Shown: piece after piece, positions 35,901 through 51,749 of the stretch
Layout: each line of letters opens with the position of its first letter
Numbering within the stretch: position 1 is the first letter of the stretch
The notes under the pieces: model-generated
What the model was told of the DNA's origin: nothing
What the model saw: only the letters and a program-made list of their open reading frames with translations
Databases searched by the model: none
Made by a program: the position numbers and the translations under genes
From: Triplophysa rosa
Taxonomy: Eukaryota > Chordata > Actinopteri > Cypriniformes > Nemacheilidae
NCBI RefSeq assembly: GCF_024868665.1
Contig: NC_079904.1
Coordinates: forward strand, 16,246,368-16,310,367
Reading direction: 5' to 3'
DNA: 64,000 nt

Positions 35901-37732
35901 GTGAGGAACGAACAGGCAATTTGGTTTAATCATTTGTGAATATAATGTCAAATATGTTATTAAAAGACATTTATATTTAATTTGTCAAAAGAACCTGCCA
36001 AAATGATTTGCTGCATCCGGGTTACAGTGTTTCATTAGTTTTGAGAGGTTATCTGGGAATAACGAACCTGCAAATGTCGCGACTGGCCAATCAGAATCAA
36101 GCATTCCAACAAGCCGTGTAAGAAAAGCATATAACATGATGTGTTTTTAGTTTTAACTGTTTCTTTGTATGCTATGATGAGAAATAAGAGCCAGTAGACG
36201 GAGGATTGAAAGCATGATAAGCAGTGTTGGGTGTAACAAGTTACTAAGTAATTAGTTACTGTAATTTCATTACTTTTCCCTTGAAAAAGTAAAGTAAGGG
36301 ATTACTCTTATTTTTTCTGTAATTTAATTACAGTTACTTTTGATGTAATTAAACTAAATACTTTGTGTAATATGTGTGTGTGCAGAAGAGGAATTTACAT
36401 CAAAATTCAAAGTCTAACTTTAAAATCCGTGCTTTAATGTATAATTCTCACATTTGTAATTAATAATACTACTTTATGTAGTTTTATATTATTTATTTGA
36501 ATGAATTAAAAGTGCCGTTTCAAGTCTATCCTTGAATCACTTAACTCATCAAGGTTGATGTAGGATATAGAAAGTAATTAGTAATAAGTAATTAAATACT
36601 TTTTGAAGAGAGTATCTTGTACAGTAATCTAATTACATTATCGAATGTGTAATTAGTAACTAGTAATTAATTACTTTTTCAGAGTAACTTACCCAACACT
36701 GATGATAAGATCACTTTCCTCTCACATATCTAATGTAAGCCTTTGTTTTATGATTAAAAAAAATATGATTTCAGGAAATCATGAAGCCATTGTGACTATG
36801 TACAACACAACAGAAATCACATGTGTTTTAACGGTAAAATTGTTACTATTTCGTATTCAACTATTCAGACAGACCATGTTATTAATTTTAGGGTGGGTGC
36901 TCCTAAATCATGAAGTTGGGAGCACCAGTGCTACCCAGGAAAAAAGTTAATTTCAAGCCCTGTTCTCTATTTATTTGCTTAAATATTATGTATGCAAGTC
37001 AACTTTGCATGCTATTCAGTTGTTAAACAAGTCTAAACGTTGCAGCTATAGGGGAAGGTGATTGTTTACATTGTTTAGTTACAAGTAATTTGCACAATGA
37101 AAAGGTTCTGTATTTTGACTGCAACTGTCATGCATCCTGATTCACTTCATGACTGCCACCGCTCTATAAACAGCATAATTATGTGGGACTTACAATCCTA
37201 TAGAATTTGTCTACAATATTCACTCACCATGACAAGTATAAAAGGGCATTTTAAGTCAATCAACTGCAGTAGTTCCTCTCTCAATCAGTAGAAAATGTGG
37301 TTAAAAAAATACCGTCATGTACCGGGAAACTGGTATAAATCTGTAAAATACAGTTATATTAATCTATGGTAATACTGCCCAGCACTACGAGTACCCTTGC
37401 ATGAAATTCACCATGTTGTTTTTACAGTAGCCCTAAACGGTCAAACTGCTCTACAGAGCACATTTCGTGAATAAGTTACCTCTTTCAGGAAAGAAGCGAA
37501 AACATCCTAGTCCTTTGTCCGCTTCAGAAGTGCTTCGAAAGGGAGGGATGGAGTGAGCTGTTGCTTGCAATTAGCAACTTCACCACTAGATGCCACTAAA
37601 TTTCACTTGCTGGACTTTTAATCCTATACTATGACAAGTGTAACAGTCTACTTAAATTATAACATATGTACTCTGTTATATTATACTGTATCTATGGTAT
37701 ATTTACTCCAAGTTTCTGATTTTTTTACAGAA
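14991..37732 (+). CDS. mep1b: meprin A subunit beta (astacin metalloendopeptidase)
   Basis: A membrane-bound zinc endopeptidase of brush borders that cleaves peptides and matrix proteins. Exons read: 14991-15047, 15292-15310, 15429-15488, 15579-15622, 15769-15847, 15958-16075, 16907-17085, 17209-17427, 24284-24436, 34202-34417, 34504-34971, 35068-35253, 35366-35614, 37731-37732. All junctions keep frame, giving 682 aa; human meprin beta has 701. In order: signal peptide ([16 protein letters not shown]), propeptide, astacin domain with [19 protein letters not shown] and Met-turn SVLHYSK, MAM domain ([14 protein letters not shown] onward), MATH domain ([12 protein letters not shown] onward), and a membrane helix (about residues 625-650). 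The EGF-like module of mammalian meprin is absent. The stop codon is split, T at the end of exon 13 and AA in exon 14. Retaining that intron would end the protein at 35637 instead. The exon 12 start could also be 35074. Intron 8 and intron 9 are swollen by transposons. The sequence is closer to the beta than the alpha subunit ([20 protein letters not shown]). Confidence 0.93.
16080..16520. other. mep1b intron 6 sequence, no feature
   Basis: AT-rich intron with many T and A runs. Nothing identified. Confidence 0.5.
16521..16755. mobile_element. palindromic MITE in mep1b intron 6
   Basis: The left arm is aaagggaaagttaaccagaa and the right arm ends gaaatataactttaaa. The interior has the tcatcatttactc, tgtccatacaatagaagt and aaatatcttcttttgtg blocks. 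The same block order is found at 55851-56157 and 56953-57265, so this is the third copy of one family in the window. Confidence 0.78.
18757..19013. repeat. left inverted terminal repeat of DIRS
   Basis: 257 bp. From about 18805 inward it is the inverse of 24160-23959, sharing the actgaagctttacaataacg and atatagccataagcccc-type blocks. The outermost 50 bp (gtactcagttactaatgtaa onward) are unique to this end and are copied in the internal complementary region. Confidence 0.9.
19070..19172. repeat. internal complementary region of DIRS
   Basis: The first half (cccgtatctcagggagccgg onward, to gagtac) is complementary to the outer left terminus. The second half (gttccctatcgatacttcac onward) is complementary to the outer right terminus. 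The two halves meet exactly as the two ends would in a circle. This is the template proposed in the DIRS replication model for restoring both ends. Confidence 0.9.
19430..20400 (-). pseudogene. tyrosine recombinase of DIRS (broken)
   Basis: A phage-integrase-fold protein that would insert the circular cDNA. The N-terminal SAM-like region is encoded near 20250-20050 ([19 protein letters not shown]). The first catalytic box reads [15 protein letters not shown] near 19920, with His where the family has Arg (usual K-R-V-G). A frameshift near 19740 moves to a frame carrying [12 protein letters not shown] (His and the second Arg) and then [10 protein letters not shown] with the candidate nucleophile Tyr, near 19440. 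Confidence 0.82.
20810..22000 (-). pseudogene. reverse transcriptase and RNase H of DIRS
   Basis: The RT begins near 21870 ([20 protein letters not shown]), has [11 protein letters not shown] near 21690 and the catalytic box [14 protein letters not shown] near 21500. The RNase H region starts near 21130 ([16 protein letters not shown]), with [14 protein letters not shown] and [15 protein letters not shown] following. RT and RH lie in overlapping frames. A DIRS methyltransferase domain, expected downstream, was not recognised. Confidence 0.85.
21780..23391 (-). pseudogene. gag-like ORF of DIRS
   Basis: Two long overlapping minus-strand frames occur (23391-22255 and 23087-21780). The second, with [18 protein letters not shown] and later [20 protein letters not shown], has the low-complexity charged style of DIRS ORF1. 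There is no zinc knuckle. Which frame is coding at each point is uncertain; a frameshift between them is likely. Confidence 0.6.
23959..24180. repeat. right inverted terminal repeat of DIRS
   Basis: 222 bp, the inverse partner of the inner part of 18757-19013. It ends gaatcgatagggaac, which is copied in the internal complementary region. Confidence 0.9.
24437..25094. other. mep1b intron 9, 5' part, no feature
   Basis: AT-rich intron sequence. No exon or repeat recognised before the TTAA element at 25095. Confidence 0.5.
25172..26136 (-). repeat. 3' LTR of Gmr1-like copy 2
   Basis: 965 bp, tgttagga...ctgtgaca on the + strand. It is matched by 30606-33122 once the 1.55-kb Tc1 element is removed from the latter. 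Confidence 0.93.
26124..27700 (-). pseudogene. reverse transcriptase and RNase H of copy 2
   Basis: The linker and start of RT are at 27693-27300 ([10 protein letters not shown] block, then [11 protein letters not shown]). A frameshift lies near 27290. The RT body is 27296-26697 with [15 protein letters not shown] and the catalytic [11 protein letters not shown]. The junction to RNase H near 26690 is broken. RNase H at 26627-26124 has [25 protein letters not shown] and ends just before the LTR. The polypurine tract is at 26137-26153. Confidence 0.9.
27700..28914 (-). pseudogene. integrase of copy 2 (broken)
   Basis: The zinc finger spans about 28720-28560 ([20 protein letters not shown]). 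The catalytic core has [18 protein letters not shown] and, after a frame break near 28255, [11 protein letters not shown] with the third acidic residue. The C-terminal region at 28169-27771 resembles that of copy 1 ([17 protein letters not shown]). It lies upstream of RT in reading direction. Confidence 0.9.
28915..29460 (-). pseudogene. aspartic protease region of copy 2
   Basis: An open frame with [20 protein letters not shown] (active-site DTG) and [14 protein letters not shown], corresponding to 6760-6297 of copy 1. Confidence 0.88.
29500..30530 (-). pseudogene. gag of copy 2 (broken)
   Basis: It starts near 30528 with [13 protein letters not shown]. The acidic and coiled region is followed by a frameshift near 30100 and the capsid-like region 30061-29627. 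A CCHC knuckle at about 29560-29500 ([15 protein letters not shown]) is intact. A C run near 29656 also shifts the frame. Confidence 0.85.
30591..30603 (-). other. primer-binding site of copy 2
   Basis: The minus strand reads TGGTGTCAGAAGT next to the 5' LTR. As I recall it, this is the complement of the 3' end of tRNA-Leu (CAA) including CCA. Confidence 0.75.
30606..33122 (-). repeat. 5' LTR of copy 2, interrupted by Tc1
   Basis: Its two parts (30606-31475 and 33031-33122) together match the 965-bp 3' LTR. Confidence 0.92.
31476..33030 (-). mobile_element. Tc1-like transposon with long IR/DR ends, degenerate transposase
   Basis: 1555 bp flanked by TA (31474-31475 and 33031-33032). The terminal inverted repeats are about 215 bp and nearly perfect, starting cagtggcttgcaaaagtatt. 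Each arm contains two copies of a short motif (aagtattcatccccc outer, aagtattcataccct inner), the IR/DR layout known from Sleeping Beauty-type elements. Minus-strand transposase fragments include [12 protein letters not shown] (DDE block) and [17 protein letters not shown]. They lie in different frames, so the enzyme is dead. Confidence 0.92.
35797..37387. mobile_element. non-autonomous hAT element in mep1b intron 13
   Basis: The ends are TAGTGTTGGGCGATATACCG and, in inverse, TAGTGCTGGGCAGTATTA. A perfect 8-bp duplication CGAGTACC flanks it (35789-35796 and 37388-37395). 1591 bp including a second hAT at 36222-36701. No transposase seen. Confidence 0.92.
36222..36701. mobile_element. nested hAT element (480 bp)
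   Basis: The ends are cagtgttgggtgtaacaagt and, in inverse, cagtgttgggtaagttac. A perfect 8-bp duplication ATGATAAG flanks it (36214-36221 and 36702-36709). Rich in agtaattagttac-type motifs that pair between the arms. Confidence 0.93.
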
Positions 37733-37890
37733 GCCTAAACATCCATTTGAAAAGACCTGGACTACACTATATAATCTCACTGCAGAAGACATCTCAAACC
37801 CCCAATGATGACTTAATTGTTAAGTGCAATAACAGGGTGTCTGCGGGGTCTTAAAAGTTGATAAATAAATTGAGAAATTGTATTAAAAAG
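37733..37890 (+). other. mep1b 3' UTR with poly(A) signal candidate
   Basis: Downstream of the split stop codon, AATAAA occurs near 37863, about 130 bp into the last exon. Confidence 0.5.
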
Positions 37891-38581
37891 TCTTAAACGC
37901 CATTTTCCAAGGCATTACATTTTGTATCATCTTTTCATTTTTTTTCCCCAAAGAGGTCATATGCTGAAGTTTGCCTGAATGTAATCATTGCGTAGGCGAA
38001 TAGTGGGAGGTCCATTTACACCCAGTTTTTAAACAACATCGTTGACTTGACTCTAATGGGGAAATGCAAGTTTTCATGCAAATGGTTGGAGGATAAAGAG
38101 TTGGAAATATGGCTGAGAGCAGTGTCTGGGAATAACCGTGAAGCGTACTGCTCTGTGTGTCAGAATGCGATTACCATAGCCTCGTTTCGCTTTCTAATAA
38201 ACCCTGCATTGAGTTAGTCACTCAATTAATTCTTTATGGCTTTGTTCCCACCCTTCTGAATTATGTTGCATTAATACAGAGTTATAACAAACTAAGACTG
38301 TTTAGTTGTGCTATCTAACAATCAGTATATAGTAAATGTAAGTTAAAGTGTCGCCGATGTATGAGTGGTGATGAGGTCTTAAAATGCTTGAAAAAGGTCT
38401 AAAAGTATTCAATTTAGCTCCATGATTTCTGTATATACACTGAATAAATAGACTAAATGGTAATACATCTTCCTGGAACCTGCCATAGTGCATCATCTCC
38501 GAGATTGTCAGAGTCACACTAATTCCAAGAAAATTGGAAAATAAAAATTGAAAATATATTCAATCATTGATGCTCACACAG
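37891..38581. other. intergenic, no gene seen
   Basis: Space between the convergent 3' ends of mep1b and mcm3. A patch at 37990-38220 has a reading frame with CSVCQN-like residues, but I could not support a gene. Confidence 0.4.
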
Positions 38582-38587
38582 TTTATT
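38582..38587 (-). terminator. poly(A) signal of mcm3 (candidate)
   Basis: TTTATT on the + strand is AATAAA on the mcm3 strand, 87 bp after the stop codon. Confidence 0.6.
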
Positions 38588-38673
38588 TGTGATTTTCTGA
38601 GTGTGTAACAAATAGATGTTGTAATATTTGTTTTTCAAATAAATAAAAGATGCCATTGGCCATTGCTCCTCCC

Positions 38674-44482
<5,809 letters not shown>

Positions 44483-44977
44483 TTTCAGTACACCTTTACC
44501 AGAACCAGCAAGAAATTAAATTCACATTATTTGAGTTTTAACGTTCAAATTGGGAGACACATAATGCAGATGCCATTATCTTATTTTTCGTGGTGCAATA
44601 AATAAACATTTGAAATTATGATTTTCACAACTGCTGTCTTTGCAAACATATTTTAAAGATATCTCTTACCCCTGGCAAATGTACACAGCTGATGAGATCT
44701 CAGGAAGGAGAAGTGTTTGCAATCATTTCATTTGGCTATATTTCTCAGTACATTGGGGAAAATAGAAGCCAAACGACTTTCTCAAACAACAGCTGAGGGC
44801 ACAGGCCTGCAAATTAATTATGTTAATTAGGCTCATTAATCTATTCAAAATCAATATAACAAAATAGCTCTCCTTATAGCCTACATAGCTGTTGTATAAA
44901 AACTAATTTAAGCAAGCTATTTAAACTCAAGTACACTCTCATTATACTAAAAATAACAAACTGTTTGTCTTAGACTA

Positions 44978-45890
44978 GGGGTGCTTCTCAATATGCCTCC
45001 TCGTTTCCTCGCTCCTCCATCCTATAACCCGGAAACCGATCGAGCACAGCCATCTTTAAGGACTCAATTCTCTAATTGCACTGGGAGGAAGCGAGGATCG
45101 AGGAGAGATGGGCTTTCTGAGGTGTCACGAGCGAGGATACACAGGTGTTTCCTTTGAGGAAGTGTTTTAGCCACTAAACCTGACGCGCGTATAATTCTCC
45201 TCCCCCTGCATATCGTCACATTTTTAGATTATATTCCAGCATACATAAATGTGATAATTACGCTTTTTTTGTAAATGTATACCTATTTCAGACAGTATAG
45301 TTAATATTCATATAGTTAATATATTAATATAGTCAATATTTATATATAACATATATTTGACATAGCCTACCTTAAATAAATGTCTGACCTCTTTTAAGCA
45401 TGTTTATAATTTATTTTATTGTGAAAATTACTGCCTAAATTACTGGATTATGAAATCTGCCTAAAGTATGTATTTAACTTTATTTTTTATATTTGCAATG
45501 TGCAATGTGTACAGTCATCATTAATTGACGACGCTGGGGGCAGTCATGGCCTAATGGTTAGAGAGTTGGACTCGTCACCAGAAGGTTGCCGGTTTGGTTC
45601 CCAGGATCGGCGGGTAACCTTGAGCAAGGCACCTTACCACTTGCTCCCTGGGGGCTGTAGTGATAGCTGCCCACTGCTCCGGGTGTACGTGTGTTCACGA
45701 CTTGCTGTGCGTGTGTTCACTATACTCTGGATGGGTTAAAAGCAGAGGTCACATTTCAGGTATGGGTCACCATATCTGACAAATAGGTCACTTAACTTTT
45801 CCTTGTTCCCTTCTCTCGCATCTGAAGGGGTGGAGCTACGACGCGAGGAAAGGAAACGAGGATGCACAAATAAGAATTGAGAAGCACCCC
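44978..45890. mobile_element. MITE upstream of mcm3, split by a SINE
   Basis: The left end is ggggtgcttctcaatatgcc; the right end in inverse is ggggtgcttctcaattctta. Both arms also share cctcgtttcct blocks. It contains the SINE at 45537-45795. No clear flanking duplication. Confidence 0.72.
45537..45795 (+). mobile_element. tRNA-derived SINE (HE1/V-SINE type)
   Basis: The head reads ggggcagtcatggcctaatg with a pol III A-box-like TGGCCTAATGG and a degenerate B box near 45590. The body has the gagcaaggcacc, ctgcccactgctcc and tgggttaaaagcagag blocks familiar from fish SINEs. The SINE name is from memory. Confidence 0.8.
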
Positions 45891-45941
45891 AGGGTTTCCC
45901 AAACTGGGATTCGTAACCCCTAGTGGTTCATGAGGGAATTG

Positions 45942-46000
45942 CAGGGCATCGAACCGGCAACCTTCTGGTCACGAGTCCGATTTAGGCCACGACTGCCCCA
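45942..46000 (-). mobile_element. SINE head fragment, inverted
   Basis: The inverse reads ggggcagtcgtggcctaaat and then the accagaaggttgccggttcga block. It is the first 60 bp of the same SINE family in the opposite orientation, 150 bp from the first copy. Confidence 0.75.
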
Positions 46001-48300
46001 ATGTGCCCCAGGGTAGGTAGGGTACAGCTGGGATAAACACACACACCGTAAGAAACAATGTGCTTGTCACTACACCCATAATGTATGTTTGCAGAAAAAA
46101 AAAATGTTTAACTTTGTATTAAACATTTATGGAGCAACAGATTTTGTGTGAAAATAAATCATACAATTTTGTTTAAAAAGCACACAGTTGATACAAATAC
46201 TTTAGATAACATAATATGGTTTTGATATTGTTTAAGTAGCCTAAATACTTGTTCAAAACGATAACTTTAGCAAAATTTGTACTATTTTTGTTCAATAAAT
46301 ACACTGTCATTAAAATATGTTAATATCACAATATATAAAAACAGAAACAAATTATTTTAAAAAAGTAAAGAGATTGGCATTGGAGATCTCATAATAATTT
46401 AATATAGGTTTACAGTAGTAAGAATAAATTATATTTTATGATATTAGGATTAATATTATATTTTAAATATAATGGTTCATTATAAACAGGTGATTATATC
46501 GGACACACAACTTAATATATGATATTTACCATCTGAATCTATAACCATTTCATATCAACAAATGGAAACGTCAGCCAGTTGTTTATTATCATGTTCATTT
46601 AGTTGGGCTTTATACCCCAAATACCATTCTTTTACACTTTCTTCTGTTATTGAAAATTGTTGCTTTAATTAACTTGAACAAAACTGAAAATCATTAACAA
46701 GACCTTAATCTCAAATATATTGAGCAATTTTAGCCATTCTCATGTAGCCTACTGCTTAAATCTACATTTTGAAAAACATTAAATATTAGATCAAATTAGC
46801 ACCAAATCAATTTTGCGCTGCTGCCCGCGATCATGTCAAAGATCAGCTGAATACCCACATGCAGAGGGAAAAGTGCATGTTTTGGAAAGTGCTACAGTAT
46901 TTGTTGTGTGCCATGTAGTGGTTTACAGACAAATAAAATCAAAGGGGCCTTTTACCCCATTTAGCCTTTAGCCCCGTTGTACCCTACACCTCTTCAGGGA
47001 GATTCAAGTAAATAATTTAGGTCAAAAGGGGTTCAGCTGACAGAAAAGTTGGAAAATCCCTGTTTTAGACAGTGGAAACGTTCAATTAATGCATTGAAAA
47101 TCAAGCAATGTCTCCTGCAGAGTATCTTTAAAGCACCTTACAGTAGTCATAACATCTTTTATAGCTTAAAGGGACTGCTGAGAAATGTAGTATCTCAATA
47201 GAAACCCACAAATCAATCAATCAAATTTTATTTACAAAGCACAATAAAAACAACTGTAGTTGACCACTGTGCAGTACAAAACTTTGCTAAAAAGACAGAC
47301 ATAAATGCAAAGTTTTGACCGCAATGCACTAAAAAGGAAAACAAACACGAACAAATAGCCTAAAGATACCAGTGTCTTCGTCTGACAGATGTATTCTGTT
47401 AACTAGTCTTTCATGCTGTGAGGTCTTAACAACTGACACTGAAACAGAGATGCAAGCTGCTTACATTGCCTACATTTTTGGTCAAGACATCCCGAAGCCT
47501 TGAGCAACAGCCAGACACCGCTTCAGACAAAACTGAGTGACGTAGGCTATTTAGCAGCGACCACTGCTTCTCAGCCTCAATAGAGAAATCAGCGGATTTT
47601 AGGAAATAGTTAGTAAAGGTGTTTGTAAGGCAAGCTATGCTTTTGAATCGCTCTCATATAAAAGGCTACGTCGAACAGTCTGCACCGTCAACAGATAACG
47701 GATTTGACCACGTTTGGTTACGGCGTCTGCTACCTGCTCATCATCTGAACCCCGCCCATTCCAAAGGTACGTAACGAGAGCATCAGGTATCATCGCGAGA
47801 TCACGTGGATGACGAGGTTCGGTCAAAATCTGTTGTTTGCGGAAAAAATGGAATTTGGATTTCCTATGTACAAACAAATGTAATCGGCGTGCTTCAAGCA
47901 AGTAAGTTATTGTTGTCGTCGTACGGTGTGTTTATAAACTGTGTTTCGTGTATTTAGGAAAGTTTGATGTTGTTTCAATCCAGGTCGAGTTAAATGAAAG
48001 AAGACAACAGAAACTTGTTTACCGATACTTTCTATGACGCGCAGGTGCGCGCGCTGTGTTAGAGGGAATCTTTTATTTGTTTAGAGTGAATCTTATTTAT
48101 TTAGCCTACATGTTTTATTAAACGTCTTTAGCAAAACCTTGGATTGTGATGTGACGAAGAAACTTGTATATTTTTTAAATGTCTCATGTCATACTATTAT
48201 TGGCTCTTACGGCAAAATGTTACAGTAGGTCATCTCGAATTTAAAGCGTTTGTAAATGTAAGTATATAAGTATATGCAAATGTGTAGGCCTACTGTGGTG
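46001..48300. other. intergenic between mcm3 and marveld3, no gene seen
   Basis: AT-rich to 47200, with a small tttatttacaaagcac repeat trace at 47225. An 88-codon minus-strand frame (47901-47635) has no family match and no splice context. More CpG at 47700-48060. Confidence 0.45.
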
Positions 48301-48425
48301 TTCATTTTGTGATTTTACCTTTTTCTACACTATAGACGATATTTCCTTGAAACTTATTTCGCCCTTCAAACGGGTGTGACTGCAACAAAACACCTCCAAA
48401 ATCACTCCCTTCATTTACTGAAGCC

Positions 48426-51400
48426 ATGAGCCAGCCACCCAGAAACAACCGCGCGCACAGAGAAAGAAACGGAGGAGACCATGGTGAGCAGAGAGAGAGA
48501 GATGCCCGCAGCCGAAGGGACAGTCCAAATGACCGACGAACGACCAGTGGCAGGTGTGTGAGAAACATTCGCAATTAAACAAAGAAATATTTGCGATATT
48601 TGGGGTCGTATATCACATCGTATATATTATTGAATAAAGGGCAGAGAACATACTGGACCCACTTTTGTAAGCAACATATTTGTCTTATTTATCATTAGGC
48701 ATTGTTGGTTTTCGTTTTTAATGCATTTTTATTATTTACATATTCTAACGTTTTAAGTCCCTAACAGCTGTATAGACGATTTCATCGAGAGAGTTGCGCC
48801 ATCGGAAGTTTAAAAATGTCAGGTGTCACGTGATTCTGAATGCTCCATGATAGTTCCAGGAAGTTATGTTTTCTCTTTAAATGCTTTATTTCTTTTTTAT
48901 TCATTAAATGACTTACGTTTTTAAATGGGTTAAAAGTTTACCTCAGTTGGTCTGTTTAGCCGCAGCTCCATGCATTACCAGTAACTATTGCAAACCTCCA
49001 TGAACCGCCATTGCTGTGAAAAAACTGTTCCATTGGAGTCAACGGAGTTGATGCGACTCTCTCTCTCAATGGCTCTGATCTTAACAACATAAACAAACAT
49101 TATTTTTTACCCCAGCTGAACTTCCGGTACACATTCATAAACAATAGAGTGCCTGTAGATTATTTCTAATAACAATCAAATGAAACCGAGAAGAACTGTT
49201 ACTTGGCGAAACTTGTCTCTCCAATATTTAGTATTTAGACTGCGATACCAAGCTCAACCGCTAGATGTAACATACGGTTTGTTTAAATGTGTCAAAACTA
49301 CAGGACCCATTCAGCAAATTGTTTATTTAATAAAATGAACATACAACAAAATTCAACTAATTGTTTATTTAATACAATTATGAGACAGTAAAATAATAAT
49401 ACAAATGAATATTAATATAAATTAAACAAAATATAAGTAGTCATATTATTTGTAACTGGGTTCACGCCAAGCACGAATTAAGCGTTTGGCGTGAGTAAAT
49501 TACATACAAAGTCAATGCAAAGACTCGTATAGACGCAAACTCGTGGCAGGCAGTCCAAATCGGGGCGTTTGCTGCTCGTCTTCCTCTAAGGTTGAAAATA
49601 TTTGTCAGATCGCGCCACTCACGTGAAAATAACGAACTCTTCCCGAGAGTAATAAAGAGCGTGGAAAGCGATTGTTCGAGTTTGGTGTGAACAACAGCAT
49701 TAGACACTAGCCAAACACGAACCGGAAGTTAACTGGGGGTCAGGCACACGCGCGTCCGATGAAACGGTCTATAGGCAAATAAATAAACATCAAAAGTTTT
49801 GCAACGAGCACTATTATTGTTCTGAAAAATGCTTATGAATGCAAAACATCACAGACTTGATTTAAACTACAAATGATGAACACTGTCATCTCTATAACAG
49901 TATTGTGCTGACAGTGTGGTATCTGGTCCTACACTGGCCCTGGTCCTGTAGGCTATGACTTGAATATATGTTTGCCTTTAGGGAATGTTAACATCAATGG
50001 TTTTGTGTCTGTCTTAGGACGTCCAACGAGTCATCATATTACCCACAAGGATCTCAGAGACATGAAAGGAGTGTTCCTCGAGAGGAACATCAGGAGTCAA
50101 AATGCTCTTACATCTGTTCCAGGAGAGGTAAGCATTGACTTGCATGAAACACAGAAACATAGAGATAAAAAGCTACGGGTTGCAGTATGTTTGCGTTAGG
50201 GATGTTTAAATTTGTGTATTAAAACAACTATGTCAAAGTATTCAACAACCTGTCTAAGAGATTTCTCTAAACACGGGTGTTGGATCACGTCTCTTTAACA
50301 TGCGGCAGTTTCACTCTAGTGTATGACACGCCTTCAAACATCAAACATTTCCCCCTTCCTTCTGTGCTGGTCTAACCGGTTGAGCTTTTTTAGGCCTGTT
50401 GATACAAATCTTTCATGAAGAATGCTATTTTCACCCTCATTCCTAATTTAAATAAACATACACCACAGGAAAATAATTGTAAACGTTAGCAGGATACTTA
50501 CTGTATTAAGTAGGTGTCATATTATTTGACATTTCTAAAAGGTGTCTTAGAAAACACATATAGTATAAGAGAATAATGATGTACAGTCAAAATCAAGCAT
50601 TGCAGAGAGCCATGTTATAAATGTACATAAAGATTCACATACAAGTATTAATACACAAAGAAAGAAAACAATTTATAATAAATATAATATGAAACATAAG
50701 ATTAAATGACATCAAAATGAAATGTAAAAATAGTAATGAGAGTATTTAATTTATTTACGTTTAATTAATAAAAGCAAATTAAACAAAATAAATATAATAT
50801 ACAGTATAATATTATAACAAATTAATAATATTTTCAGTCATTTTTACAGACAAATACTAACATACTTATTCTTCAAGGCCACTTGGAGATATAATGTGTG
50901 TCTTGCACCATATTGATGGTATAATTGTGTTTCAGGTATTATTTTGATATGCGCTATCCTGACCAATGTGTTGGTGCTGATCTGCGTAGTGGCTGCTCAC
51001 ATGTCTCAGATGGGCATGTCTGCGATGGGCATGGGCGGAGGGAGCTTCATCGACGCCATGATTCCTTTTGAAGGGACGGAGCTTCAGCAAGTACGTGATC
51101 TTGACATGCAGTATGGACAAATGAGAGCGCCTGGTGTCTATGGGGGCGTGGCCTTCAGCCTCACGTTTGCCGCACTTTCACTCCTGTTCGTTGTCGCCAG
51201 CACCAAACCCGCCCACCGACTACCACGAAAGCTGCTGATTGGACAGTTTGCTTTCCAAATAATCGGCGGGGTGGCGTACGTGGTTGCCGTGGGCTTGTAC
51301 CTGCATTTTGTGATCTCTGTGAACTCAACCGACGTGTGCAATCGGCGCGAGCGGATTTACGCCCGTCACGGATATACCTGGATGAACTGTAGCGTAAGCG

Positions 51401-51588
51401 GGGGGGATGCAGCTGTCGCACTTTTCGGACTCATAACAGCAATTTTGTACGCAATTGGGGGCGTTTTTACTGGTCAAACACTTCGAGATGTCAGTCGCTA
51501 CTTTAAGGAGCGTAGCCGCTATGAAGCCGAACAAAGACAACCTAAAAACTCCCAGAATGCACGTCTTCATCCTGATACTTATGTCTAG
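48426..51588 (+). CDS. marveld3: MARVEL domain-containing protein 3
   Basis: A tetraspan tight-junction protein of the occludin and tricellulin group; the mammalian one also dampens MEKK1-JNK signalling. Three exons: 48426-48553, 50018-50127, 50936-51588. Frames join exactly, giving 296 aa. The cytoplasmic N terminus (about 80 aa) is rich in Arg, Asp and Ser (REREARDARSRRDS-like) and is shorter than in human. A CSYICSRRG block straddles the second junction directly before helix 1. The MARVEL domain has four helices: IILICAILTNVLVLICVVAA, VAFSLTFAALSLLFVVAS, FAFQIIGGVAYVVAVGLYLH and VALFGLITAILYAIGGVF. Loop 2 carries two Cys (DVCN and MNCS) and N-glycosylation sequons. The basic tail ends HPDTYV. 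The start ATG is the first in a frame with the Arg-rich stretch. The poly(A) signal is at 51733-51738. Confidence 0.9.
49460..49692. mobile_element. MITE in marveld3 intron 1
   Basis: The ends ggttcacgccaagcacga and, in inverse, gttcacaccaaactcga pair imperfectly; 233 bp, non-coding. Possibly a Harbinger-type MITE. Confidence 0.6.
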
Positions 51589-51732
51589 CTTTTGTATTCA
51601 AAACATGGACTATGTCCTTAACTCCTGGACTAGATGTATATAAACAAAATATAAAAATATGTTCTTTTTTTACATTTTTAAACATTTTAACTGTGAGCGT
51701 TAAAGTACATTTTCTATTAGTGTGAAATAGAA

Positions 51733-51738
51733 AATAAA
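51733..51738 (+). terminator. poly(A) signal of marveld3
   Basis: AATAAA 145 bp after the stop codon. Confidence 0.65.
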
Positions 51739-51749
51739 AAGTTGTAAGA

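Noticed and set aside
45540..45610. tRNA-like sequence
   Set aside because: It is the head of a SINE with a degraded B box and a SINE body behind it, so it is not a tRNA gene.
47635..47901. 88-codon minus-strand frame upstream of marveld3
   Set aside because: No family similarity, no splice or promoter context, and it overlaps CpG-rich DNA where open frames arise by chance.
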